Shown here piece by piece: positions 53,762 through 64,000 of a stretch of 64,000 bases of DNA (positions are counted from its first letter, which is position 1; each line of letters opens with the position of its first letter). The position numbers and the translations under genes are program-made. The DNA lies in the NCBI GenBank assembly GCA_029204225.1, contig CM055102.1:49487044-49551043 (forward strand), given 5' to 3'. Origin of the DNA: Diphasiastrum complanatum. Lineage: Eukaryota; Streptophyta; Lycopodiopsida; Lycopodiales; Lycopodiaceae. Below the pieces are notes generated by a model. The model was given only the letters and a program-made list of their open reading frames with translations. It was not told where the DNA came from and searched no databases.

Positions 53762-56700
53762 GTGTTGGTGTGACTATTAATCAAGATGAGCTAGTACAAG
53801 TCATTCTAAATGGCTTGAAAGATGACTATGATAATCTTGTTCAGTCTTTTGCCATAAAGGAGGAGTTGCCTAATCTAGAAGCTCTCCAAGGAATTCTTAT
53901 TTTTGAAGAAGCTAGGCAAAGCTATAAACTTTCTAGGATGAACAAACTCAAACATGGTGGAAGTGACAAAGCCCTCTTTGTCAAGGACAAGCATAAAGGA
54001 AGGAGTAAGAAATAGTTCTCTCAAGCATCCAACAAAGACAAAGCCAAGGATCGAGACAAAGATGGTGAAGAGGATGATTCATCTCATCCTTCTACTTCAA
54101 AGACCAAGAAGAAGAAAGTAAAGTGTTTCTTCTGTGGCAAGAAGGGGCACTATGCCTCTAATTGCTTTAAGAAGAAAAACCAACTCAAGCAAGCAAATCT
54201 CTCCAAAGAGATTGAAGAAGATTTTGTTCCAAGTGATGGAGAAGGATCACTCATGGTGTCCAGTTTTTCTTCATCACCTTTCAAAAAAGATGGAGCTTGG
54301 TACATAAATAGTGGAGCTTCTTCACATATGTGCTATTCAAAGGAGGCCATTTGACTCAATTGTACCTTACAAAGGACTTAAGAGATCTATTTACATTGCT
54401 AATGATCATGAATGCTCTATAGAAGGAATTGGCAACATTCCATTCAAACTCTTCAAAAGTTCTTGCACTTTCTAATGTTCTTTTTATTCCAAAAATTACA
54501 AAGAACTTGATTAGTGTGGGAAAGTTGCTTGATAGTGGTTGTGATGTAAAGTTCAACTCCAATACATCAAGAAAAATGATGAGGTCCTAGTTGATGGATC
54601 TAGATATGGTAGAATTTTCAAGTTGAATTCTCATGAGAATGCAAATCTTTGTGAAGTTGCTTTTTTATCTAAGGAGGAGTTGTGGCATAGAAGGTTGAGA
54701 GATCCTAACTTTAAGTCTATGTCTTTTATGGTCAAGAAAGTAAACACTATTGGTCTTCCAAAATCTCTTTCCAAAGATTTCAAGCCTTGTAAGGCTTGTG
54801 CTATTGCAAAATCACATAGAAAGCCATATCAAAAGTCTTTTATCAAGACTACTCATCATTTGGAGCTTATACACTCGGATGTTCATTTTTCTTCTTCTAA
54901 AAGTATTGGTGGTGCAACATGTTTTGTCACCTTTATTGATGACTTTACTAGATATACTTGGTTGTATCTACTTTTTTCAAAAGCTATGGTATTTGATCAC
55001 TTCCTAATCTTCAAAGCTTATGTTGAGAAACAATTTTCTTTCAAAGTTAAAGCTTTAAGATGTGATGGAGGAGGTGAATACATCTCCAACAAGTTTCATG
55101 AATATTGTGAAGGTGAAGGAATAAAGAGAGAGTTTTCTTGTGCTTATTTTTCATCTCAAAATGGAGTTGCTGAGAGGAAAAATAGATCTTTATGTGAATG
55201 TGCTAAAGCAATCCAAGTTGAAGCTTCTTTGCCTATTGAATATTGGGGTGAAGCTATAAATTGTGCAAACTTTTTGTGCAATAGATTACCTCACAATGCA
55301 CTTGCTAGAGAATCAACTTTTGAAGTCTTGTTTAAGAAGAAACCTAAGGTAGATCACCTTAGAGTTTTTGGATGTGCTTGCTTTGTTCATGTACCCTTGG
55401 AAACAAGGAAAAGAGATGATCCTAATTTTATTAAAGGGATCATGGTTGGATATGCATCCAACAAGAAAGCTTATAGAATCTATGTTCCCTCTACCTCAAC
55501 TACAATTGAGAGTAGGGATGTTATATTCCATGAGGATCAAAAATACATTTTTGAAGAGGCCGAGTTCAAAGATTCTCACAAAGATACTCCAATCATCACC
55601 CTTGAAGACTATCATGGAGAGATGGGGCCAGGAATTGAGGAGGAGTCACCTCGAATTTTTTCACCAAGGAGATCTCAAAGAGAAAGATTCGAGCCTAGGA
55701 GGCCTACGTATGAAGATAAAGGCAAGCAAATGGAACTCAACTCCACTAATTGTGCGTATTTTATTTCACATGAGGAGCCAAAGGATGTATATGATGCACT
55801 CAATTCGAAGGAATGGTTTCTTGCCATGAAGGAGGAATATGATGCTTTGATGGCCAACAAGACATGAGAGCTTGTGGATCTTCCATCCAACAAGCACACC
55901 ATTGGTTGCAAGTGGGTTTTTCGAGTGAAGTATAATCAAGATGGCACAATCAACAAGTACAAGGCTAGGCTTTGTGCAAAGGGTTTTTCTCAGGTTTATG
56001 GACTTGATTATGAGGAGACTTTTGCTCTAGTTGCAAAGATTGTATTAATTAGAATCATAATTTCTATTGCTTGTTTTTTCGATTGGCAAGTTCTTCAACT
56101 AGATGTCTCTAATACATTTTTAAATGGATATCTAGAAGAAGAGATTTGTATGGATTAGCATATTGGGTTCATCCATGACAAAGACAAAGTTTGCTTGCCC
56201 TTCAAAAGTCTATATGGACTAAAGCAAGCTCCAAGGTCATGGTATTCTTGACTTAACACCTTTCTTGAGTCACTAGGATTCAATCTTAGTAACTATGATC
56301 CTTCCTTGTATGTCAAGTTTTTTGATAGAGATATTGTCATCCTTCTTATTTATGTTGATGATATTATTATAACAGGAAGTTGTATCAAGCTAGTTGAGGA
56401 AACCAAGATTGCACTTGGAAAAGAATTCAAGATGCAAGATCCTGGAAAAATTCACTACATATTAGGATTAGAGATTGACTTTCTTAAAGATAAAAAATTT
56501 TGTATGTCAATCCGAGTATGCTCTTTCAATATTAAAAAAGTTCAATATGTTAGATTGTAAGAGTATATAAACTCCTACGGAGCAAAATGTAAAAGACCCT
56601 AACAAAGGTGATGAAAGATCCGTCATGGACATCACTCTTTTTATGAGTCTTATAGGCTCCTTAATTTGGATCACAATAACTAGACTTGATATAAGTCATA

Positions 56701-56919
56701 AGTTGAGCCAGGCTATGCACAATCCTACTATTTATCATTGGAAAATGGCCAAGAGAGTGCTTAGATATATATCTTCAACTTTTGATTATGGTTTATTGTA
56801 TAAAAGTGAAGATCTTTCTATTGTTGGTTATTTTGACTTAGATTTTGCAAGTGATAGAGCAGATAAAAAATCTACAAGTGCTTATGTTATATATCTTGGA
56901 GGAAACTTGATACATGAAT
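53762..56919 (+). pseudogene. Ty1/copia gag-pol, truncated at both ends
   Basis: Begins inside gag (NQDELVQVILNGLKDDYDNL), with a good zinc knuckle CFFCGKKGHYASNC at 54124-54165. The protease active site reads INSGASSHM near 54305 (Asp to Asn), which should be inactive. The longest open part, 54623-55867, holds GAG-pre-integrase LWHRRLRDPN, integrase HSDVHFSS, RCDGGGEYIS, SQNGVAERKNRSLCE and the linker to reverse transcriptase. Reverse transcriptase: CKWVFRVKYNQDG, QLDVSNTFLNGYLEEE, YGLKQAPRSWYS, YVDDIIITG. RNase H is cut after YLGGNLI near 56915. Stops at 54013, 55865, 56156 and 56250 among others. Distantly related to copies A and B. Confidence 0.9.
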
Positions 56920-57636
56920 TACTCTTTGATCTAAAAAATTCTCTAGCGCATTACAGTCGTTTGTTGTCTATCCATAAAACATGCTCTAAAGAACTGTCTT
57001 AAAACCATTTATATGTCTGTCGTGAATACTTCCTTTTCGGCACTCGAATAATGACTATATTTGGTACAGTCTAGCACGTTCATTGAATAAAGTTCTATGT
57101 ATACATATGAGATGACAGTCCATGTCTGAAGAATTGAGTCTTTGATCTGTGTTCCTGATTGTAATTGACATAAGTTTCTAACATGTTCTAAAACTATTCA
57201 TGTCCTTTAACCATCAAATTGGACTTAAGTTGTTGAGGACTTCTGTCTAGAAACGAACAGTTTGCAAACGCGATTAATTAATTGTTTGCACAGTTGCGAA
57301 TGCATCGAACACTTCTCGATTCTCTTTTGACACCTTAATCAGCCAGAGTGTAGCACTGTTGTACTACTCTGATAACATCTCATCTGTAGAACGCGTTTCA
57401 TTTGATTTGATACTAGGCCAGATTGTTGTTTTGAAATTATTAACATTACATTCCCCAAACACAAGTAAAACTGGTTACTTTTAAATGTCTGTCAACAACC
57501 AGAATAATACTCAAAACCACTTATCATAAATTGCACCAAAAACATAACTTTCTAACACTGTCCTTTGTGGGAACAATACTATTTACTACAAAATCTATAT
57601 TTACCTTGTTGGTATAGTACGACATATACCAATTTT
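56920..57636 (+). repeat. Gypsy 5' LTR (left border uncertain)
   Basis: Non-coding sequence between the broken RNase H and a gypsy PBS. It must contain the LTR of the gypsy that follows; the end includes GGTATAGTACGACATATACC just before the PBS, like the GGATATACTACGCC seen before the PBS at 17.95 kb. I cannot fix the left border. Confidence 0.55.
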
Positions 57637-57654
57637 TGGTGCCATTGCCAGGGA
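57637..57654 (+). other. Gypsy PBS (tRNA-Asp-like, diverged)
   Basis: TGGTGCCATTGCCAGGGA, with a few changes from TGGCGCCATTGCCGGGAT at 17951. Marks the start of the gypsy leader. Confidence 0.7.
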
Positions 57655-57844
57655 TAGTTTAGGAAAGTTATAAGAAATCTGACACATCCATCTCCATCTC
57701 TAGTGTATGTCAGATAGAGAATCCCGATTAGAATGATAACGTAAGCTTAGAGAGAAATCTTTACGAAGATAGAGTGAGAGTACTAGTCGAAGAAATCTAG
57801 ACGAAATCACTGCTTAGTTACTTGAACTCCTAATTAGCTTCGGT

Positions 57845-59036
57845 ATGGAGGGTCCTGCTGCACGTTTCACTTCTATCTCAAAAATTAAGCACGATTATTT
57901 TAAAGGGACTTCTTTCGATAATGTAGATAACTATGTCTTGCAATTCGAGTCAATCGCTAATGCAAATAACGAAGGAACTGACGTAGATAAACTACAAATC
58001 TTCCTTGGTCTGCTAAGAAAGCAGGCGTGCATATGGTACAGTCAGGTTGAACCAGGCCGTGTAGGAACCTGGTACCTGCTGAAAGATGCGTTTCTGAACC
58101 AGTTCAGAGAAATCGGTTATAAATCTAGAATTCTTGGACGTCTGAACAATGTTCAGAAGAAGAGTAAAGAATCCCTTTGCAAATATATACGAAAGGTTAA
58201 AAATCTTATAGGAAAACTAAGCAGTGTATATCCCGTTGATATGCAGATCGAATGGTTTTTGGCTGGTTTACCACCAAAGATTGATCGATATTGCAAACAA
58301 GGGGACATGACCTCCTTAGCAACAGTAATAGCTAGTGTAAAAAATTTTGAGACCTCAAAACTAGCACAAAAGAGATGCTCAACTAAAAGATCTCAAAAGT
58401 CTAAAATTGATTCCTGTGATAGCGATGATGATTTAGATTCTGACTCAAGTACCAGTTCTTCGAACTCGGAATCTAAAAACAACGATTCATCATAATCAGA
58501 AGCTGATAAAGGAGAAAGAAAGAAAAAACGACGAACCAAACGAAAGGATGACACGAAAGTTGTCGAGGATAAGTCATCAACTTCTAAAGTTAAAAAGTTT
58601 TGGAAGAGTAATATGGTTGACCTTAATAAAAATCCTCGAGGAAGAAATCTTCTAGCAAGTCAACGAACAAGTCTACGACTAAAGAAGATCTTAAAGATGA
58701 CCCTGACTATGACCGCGATGCTGCAAAGTTATTTGCAAAAGATATCTTAGCAGAAGCAAAAGAAATTATCAACCCTGAACTTCAGTCAGCTGCTGCAGAG
58801 AAGGTGGTCACTTTCGAGGAAGAGGACGAAGAAATCGCGAAGACTAAATTGTCTAATGATGTTATCGACAAGCCAATCACAAAATCAAAGACGAAGGACT
58901 ATGACATCGTGATTGATATTGGATCTCTTCGTCCGAACATTACTTTTGAACAGCTGTTGGAAGATAACACTTATTACAGAAAGCAACTGAAAGGTCTTTC
59001 TGTGAAAGATTTCAGATCCTTAAGATCCAATATACT
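57845..59036 (+). pseudogene. Ty3/gypsy gag (Retrotrans_gag domain), broken
   Basis: First ATG at 57845. The capsid domain is readable: FKGTSFDNVDNYVLQFESIA, KLQIFLGLLRKQACIWYSQV, AFLNQFREIGYKSRILGRLN and KSKESLCKYIRKVKNLIGKL, which is the usual Retrotrans_gag order. Then an acidic Ser-rich tail. A TAA stops it at 58493-58495; the frame continues as SEADKGERKKKRRTKR, and a frameshift near 58635 leads to DLKDDPDYDRDAAKLFAKDI and IGSLRPNITFEQLLEDNTYY, the segment that precedes the protease in Tat-like gypsies. It is cut off by the E1b LTR at 59037. It follows a PBS and a leader in the same orientation. Confidence 0.87.
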
Positions 59037-59650
59037 TGAATGATCTTTGGTTAAAAAGAGAAATACACTACCAATTTCACCAATGTAGAAAAATCAGCAT
59101 CTACACACAATTTGAGATGCAAACACTAATAGAACTTGATCAAACTTGAATGAAATGATTATGTACTGTTGCTGTCCATACAAAACCAGCAAGCTACTAT
59201 ATTTCACACGTGTGGATCCAAAAATAGCAAATATAGATCATTCTACACATAGAATTGCAAGTAATCACCAAAATAGTGCACCGATGGATAGTAGAACCCA
59301 AGAGAACCATGTATAAGCATGAAATGAGATAGAGAAGAGAGAAGATGAATCTCTCCACGAGCTAAATCCTTTTATAACAGGTCCAAACCCTATTTGGCCA
59401 CTTGGCTTTCCCACCAAAATGCTAACCCTACCAATTTTGGGTCTAGATTCAATGTACCCAACTTATTCAAATTGAATCTACTCAAACTCGCATTCTATCT
59501 TTCCCACACTTTCAAAAAGTGTTTATTTAAATGAAATTTAGACTAATGAACTTTGAAAAGTCAACCTCTAAGTCTAAAAGAAGTATTGGCCTCAATATGC
59601 CAAATATGAAAATATTGCAAAATGTGATGAAACTAGTTGAATCTTTCACA
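59037..59650 (-). repeat. E1b 3' LTR (about 614 bp)
   Basis: On the minus strand it starts TGTGAAAGATTCAACTAG and ends AAAGATCATTCA. It matches 14653-15268. The border at 59037 is inferred from that comparison and the loss of gypsy gag sequence. Confidence 0.82.
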
Positions 59651-62600
59651 CTCCCTCTTCAACTAGTTTTAGCATAGACTTTGATAATACTCCAAGTGAA
59701 GTCCTATGCTTCATGAACAAGTCTTTTCCCAATGCTTTGGTGAAGATATCAGCTACACATTCCCTTGAAGACACATGTTGAAGCTCCACCTCCTTTGCAA
59801 TGACTGGCTCTCTCACAAAATGATATTGTATCTCAATATGCTTGCTCCTAGCATGAAAGATAGGATTGGATGCCATTCTTTGGGCTGATTGATTGTCACA
59901 AAAGATGAATGGGCTCTCTGAAAAATCCAGCAATAGCTCCATCACCTATGAAAATACAATAAGAACTAATGGATTTCCTATCCATTACATCTCCAGCATA
60001 GTCTGAATCTGAAAATCCAAAAAGATTAGGTGATGATCCCTCATACAATATGCCAAAATCTCGAGTTCCAATGATGTACCTCAAAACTCTTCCTAGCTTC
60101 CAATGCTCCTCATTAGGATCTTGCATGAAGTGACTCAATCTTCCAACACAATAGCTTAGATCAGGTCTAGTAATGGTTAGATAGATGAGTGAACCAACTA
60201 GCTTTCTATAGAGAGTAATGTCCTTGAAGGATCTTTCATTACCTCTTATAGTAAGCTTTACATGAGACTCCATAGGTGTATCAATAGCTTTTGCATCTAC
60301 CATATGAAATCTTTCTAGAATAGAATTAGCATACCTCTCTTGACAAATGAAAGTAGATTGAGAAGATCTAATGACTTCTATTCCTAAAATGTAATGCAAA
60401 TTACAAAGATCATGCACCCCAAACTCCTTCTTAAGAGCATTCTTGATATCCTCCACATCTTGATTGTCTCCACCACTCAAGATGATATCATCCACATAGA
60501 TTAGCAAGATGGTAACATCATTTCCAGCAAACCTATAATAAAGTGAATGATCATACTCACTCATAACAAAGCCTTGAGAGAGTAAAAAAGTGTTAAGCTT
60601 AGCATACCAACTCCTTGGTGCTTGCTTAAGGCCATACAAACCCTTTTGTAGAAGACACACATGATTTGGCTTTGTTGATTAGATGTAGCTCTCGGGTTGC
60701 TCCATGTATACTTCCTCCTCAAGATCGCCATTCAATAATGCATTTGAAATGTCCATTTGCCGTAGATCCCATCCATAAAGTGTAGCAAGTGAAATGATGA
60801 CTCGAATGCTTACCATCTTTGCCACGGGTGAAAAGGTCTCATCATAGTCAATTCCTTGTTGTTGAGCATATCCTTTTGCCACTAACCTTGCCTTGTACTT
60901 GTTGATAGATCCATCTTGGTTTATCTTCACCTTGGAGATCCATTTTCATCCAATAGCTTTCTTGTCCTTAGGCAACTCCACCAATCTCCATGTTCCATTC
61001 TTCATAAGAGCTTGATACTCAAGATCCATTGCTTGGATCCACTCCTCCTCTTTCCTTGCTTGATCTACACTTGTAGGCTCATCCAAAGAGATTAGGAAAG
61101 CAACATAATTTCCAGAAACTACTTGCTTACCCTTTTGATCATATGTGAGCCTTGAAGGTACTTGTCTTTCTCTTGATGTTCTCCTTGGCTTTTGACTTGA
61201 TGAAGGTCCATCATCACCACCATCCAAAGTAGGATCCTTCTCATCAACATCAAGAATGTTAGATCCATCTACTTTACCATCAATCATGCTTGAAGACACC
61301 TTTGGAATGTTTCCCTCATCAAAAATGACATCTCTACCAACAATCACTTTGTTAGTAGAAGGAATGTAAACCTTGTAGGCTTTACTTACCTCACTATATC
61401 CAACAAAAATACCTCTTCTTGAAGATGGATCCTCCTTGGTCCTATCATCAAGAGCAATGTTGACATAGCATGTGCATCCAAAGGTTCTTAGAAATTTGGC
61501 ACTCGGCCTCCTCTTGAATAGCATCTCAAAAGGTGTCCTTCCATCCAAAATAGCACTCGGCCACCTATTGCACAAGAAATTGGCACACAACAAAGCTTGA
61601 TCCCAAAATGGTTTGTCAAGATTAGCACTTATACTCATAGCTTTAGCACTTTCACATAAAGTTCTATTATTCCTTTCAGCCACTCCATTTTGTTGTGGGG
61701 TTCTTGATGTTGTATACTCCCTCTTGATCCCATGCTCATCACAAAAGGCCTTGAACTTGTTAGATATGTACTCACCACCATTGTCACCTCTCAAGCACTT
61801 GATCTTTGTGAAAAATTGGTCCTCTCTTGCATTCTTGAACTTGACAAAGACATCATACACTTCATCCTTGCTCTTTAGTAGATAGATCCAACAAAATCTA
61901 CTAAAATCATCAATGAATGTTACATACATCTTAGCTCCACTATTGCTAAATGTAGTAAATCCATGAATATCCGAATGTACAAGTTGAAAAGGCTTTGTAG
62001 ATCTAGAAATAGATCTAGTATAAGGTAGTCTATGTGACTTAGACAAAGCACAAGACTCACAAACATGCTTGTCATTACTTAAGGAACTTGGAAGACCAAT
62101 CACAACCTTCTTCCTTGCCATTACCTCCAATGACTTGAAGTTGAGGTGTCCCATCCTTTTGTGCCAAACCTCTTGAATAGAATTTTGCTCCCTTGCAACA
62201 CATCCAACTTGGTTAGCAATAACACAAGCATCAAGTTTGAACAACTTCCCTTGCCTTTTACCTTTTCCAATCAAGACATCCTTCATTTTGATCAAACAAG
62301 CATCTCCATAAAACTCCACCTTGAGGCCCTTACTTAGCATTTGACTCACACTAAGCAAATTCTTGGTAATAGTTGGAATAAACAAGACATCCTCCAAATG
62401 AACATTCCTATTTGTAGAGAGAGAAATAGGAATTGTGCCAATCCCTTTGATTGCACACTCACCATCATTGGCCTTGTAGATCACCCTCTTGTCATCTCCA
62501 TATGCCAACAAAGAAGTGAAGTACTCTTTGTGAAAGGTCATGTGTGAACTTGCTCCACTATCAATCCACCAAGGATCTAGATCTCCATCATTAGCAAGCA

Positions 62601-63620
62601 TACATGAAGACATCACAAAAGCATCATCATTTGCATCTTGCACATCCAAACCATCCTCATCAAGAGTAAGATTACCTTGCTTGTCTCCTTGATCTCTCTT
62701 CTTCTTGTAGCACTCACTTGCAAAGTGTCCTTTGATGCCACAATAGAAGCACTTGAGCTTTGATTTATCCTTCTTTTTGCCACTTGAAGAAGCATCCACT
62801 TGATCTTGCCCTTTAGACCACTTGCTTTTGGTTTTGCCCTTGAATTTGCCCTTTGTGAACATAGCATCCTCTTGAAGTGTCGATGTAGATCCACCTCTTG
62901 CTTGAAGCCTATATTCCTCATTGATAAAGATCTCTTGAAGATCCATCAAACTTGGCAAAGTCTTTTGAATAGCAATACTTTGAACAATGTTAGCATGAGC
63001 ATCCAACAAGCCATTAAGAATCACTTGAATAAGCTCTCCTTCCTTAATGCTTTCTCGGGCGCCGCCCTCCCCCCCCTCTCTCTCTATGTCGGGAGACGAG
63101 TCGGGACGGCGGTCCCGAACATGCATAACCGAAACAACTCTCAGCAATGGATATCTTGGCTCTTGCAACGATGAAGAACGCAGCGAAATGCGATACGTAA
63201 ATCTATGCAAGATAACTCATCATTCAATGCTTTCATTCTCAAAACAAAAGTACTTGGACTTTCTTCATTCTTTTGCAAACAAGAAAAGATTTTCCTTCTT
63301 AGAGTCAACACTCCAGAAGTAGACTTGGATTCATAAAGCTTCTTCAATAAATTCCAAGCTTCCAAAGATGATGTGCACTTACCAACTTCCTTGAGAAGTT
63401 CATTGGTAGCATTCATCTTTATCATGTGTAGAGCCTTCTTGGCCCTCTTGTCATACCTCAATTGATCTTGTTGTGTTGCTGGTCTCTCCTCCAAACCTAC
63501 AACAATATCCAAAACATCATTCATCTCAAGAAGTGACTCCATCCTCACTTTCCATAATGAATGGTTACTTGAGGTAAGCCTATCATTGGCTTCCAACATG
63601 ACTCCAATTGAGGATGCCAT
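59646..63620 (-). pseudogene. E1b copia gag-pol, disrupted
   Basis: The gag start MASSIGVMLEANDRLTSSNH is at 63620. The frame is open to 63210, where a foreign 154-bp segment (63051-63204) interrupts it, and resumes with EGELIQVILNGLLDAHANIV. Zinc knuckle CFYCGIKGHFASEC and protease WWIDSGASSHMT are normal; integrase has HSDIHGFT, RGDNGGEY and NGVAERNNRT. A TGA replaces Cys in AIG*KW near 60945. After EQPESYI another stop is followed by a readable reverse transcriptase (LLIYVDDIILSG near 60500). RNase H lost about 114 bp near 59935, between repeats of AGCTCCA, removing the SWMSKKQ to AEYKAL part. It ends LVEEGV like copies A and B. Non-functional. Confidence 0.93.
63051..63204 (+). pseudogene. 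rDNA fragment: end of ITS1 plus 5' part of 5.8S rRNA, inserted in copia gag
   Basis: The plus strand reads AAACAACTCTCAGCAATGG from 63132, then ATATCTTGGCTCTTGCAACG, ATGAAGAACGCAGCGAAATG and CGATACGTA, which is the conserved first ~68 nt of eukaryotic 5.8S rRNA with one likely change (CAATGG for CAACGG). The preceding 81 bp (63051-63131) are GC-rich, unlike the surroundings (GCGCCGCCCTCC, GGGAGACGAGTCGGGACGGC), as expected of ITS1. The insert is flanked by ATGC on both sides (63047-63050 and 63205-63208) and sits where related gags read continuously. It is a fragment and cannot be a working rRNA gene. Confidence 0.92.
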
Positions 63621-64000
63621 GTAGCAATGACCTGATCTTCTCTTTCAACTTGTTTCAATGCACAAAGCACTCATTTGAACGACAACAAATGCTTTCAAAA
63701 GAAACCACCAAGATTTGAAACTATCTCACAAATTCTCTTCTAGCACTTATCCAAGCAAATCAACACATAGAATCATGGAATCTTGATCAACCTATGATCT
63801 ATCCTCAATCTAATGACTTTCGCAACTTCCTAAGATTTAAACACACTCAAATGAAGTCCAGCAACCTCACTATCTAGAGATCCAATCAAAATTAGGGTTT
63901 TGACAAAATCACAAAAAATTGACTATTCCAAATCTACATGCAAATGCTGAAAATTTGATATGCAATCTATAAGCCACCACTTAGGCTGAACCAATGATCC
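63621..64000 (-). other. E1b untranslated leader
   Basis: Non-coding leader upstream of the gag ATG, matching 12828-13054 and 15540-15634. The PBS and 5' LTR are outside the window. Confidence 0.8.

Larger units (their letters stand above)
59037..64000 (-). mobile_element. E1-type copia element (E1b), minus strand, running off the window
   Basis: 3' LTR (59037-59650), polypurine tract, complete but damaged gag-pol (59646-63620) and leader (63621-64000). The 5' LTR lies beyond the window. It inserted into the gypsy gag at 59036. It is a relative of copies A and B (same gag-pol plan, PPT and LTR start TGTGAAA), but the LTR is shorter and the sequence clearly different. Same subfamily as the E1 pieces at 12.5-15.6 kb. 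Confidence 0.9.

Noticed and set aside
63132-63200. Functional 5.8S rRNA gene
   Set aside because: Only the first ~68 nt are present, without the rest of 5.8S, ITS2 or 28S.
60946-63210. 754-codon ORF appearing to start at 63210 as a complete gene
   Set aside because: Its first ~50 codons are translated from the inserted rDNA fragment read backwards; the true gag start is at 63620.

Overview
The window is intergenic nuclear DNA from a land plant and consists almost entirely of LTR retrotransposons in different states of decay. Evidence for a plant: many Ty1/copia and Ty3/gypsy polyproteins, primer-binding sites (PBS) complementary to the 3' end of plant initiator-Met tRNA (TGGTATCAGAGC), gypsy PBSs of the TGGCGCCATTGCCGGG type, and a broken plant-type UDP-glycosyltransferase gene. 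A stray 5.8S rRNA fragment at 63.1 kb reads GCGATACGTA; from memory this fits a non-seed plant (moss, fern or lycophyte) better than a flowering plant, but it is weak evidence. I see no intact host gene.

Layout. 1-841: antisense copia fragment. 2.13-2.96 kb: UDP-glycosyltransferase pseudogene (minus). 3982-9842: complete 5861-bp copia element (copy A, minus), with identical 653-bp LTRs, a CCGAA target duplication and an intact 1316-codon gag-pol ORF. 10.0-12.1 kb: two gypsy fragments and a gypsy LTR. 12.1-17.1 kb: a scrambled nest in which a copia element with ~1.1-kb LTRs (E2) sits inside the leader of another copia (E1); its two ends now face opposite ways, which implies an inversion. 17.1-20 kb: gypsy-type LTR, PBS and leader with a ~150-bp degenerate tandem repeat, then a second PBS. 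20-26.1 kb: degenerate ORFs of an unclassified family, a 25-bp minisatellite and a gypsy pol fragment. 26.1-29.6 kb: old degenerate copia. 29.7-35.3 kb: mostly unrecognised AT-rich DNA with microsatellites, minisatellites and a 164-bp tandem duplication. 35.3-42.4 kb: an LTR, a degenerate ORF of the same unclassified family, a ~165-bp repeat and a minus-strand gypsy pol. 42.4-53.8 kb: degenerate copia E2b (plus), whose 3' LTR is split by copy B (47059-52919), the twin of copy A. 53.8-56.9 kb: 5'- and 3'-truncated copia. 56.9-59.0 kb: gypsy LTR, PBS and gag. 59.0-64.0 kb: E1-type copia (minus, running off the window) whose gag is interrupted by a piece of ITS1/5.8S rDNA.

How the parts relate. 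Only copies A and B look able to encode everything needed for transposition; both are very young. The other elements are relics useful for reconstructing insertion order. The most notable signals are the rDNA fragment in gag, the inverted split nest at 12.5-17 kb, related GCGA(G/A)(A/G)GTT repeats in two gypsy contexts, and the unclassified protein family seen at 21.4-22.5, 23.7-24.3 and 36.1-38.3 kb. All element names (E1, E2, F and so on) are local labels. Homology calls were made by eye from motifs, without database searches.
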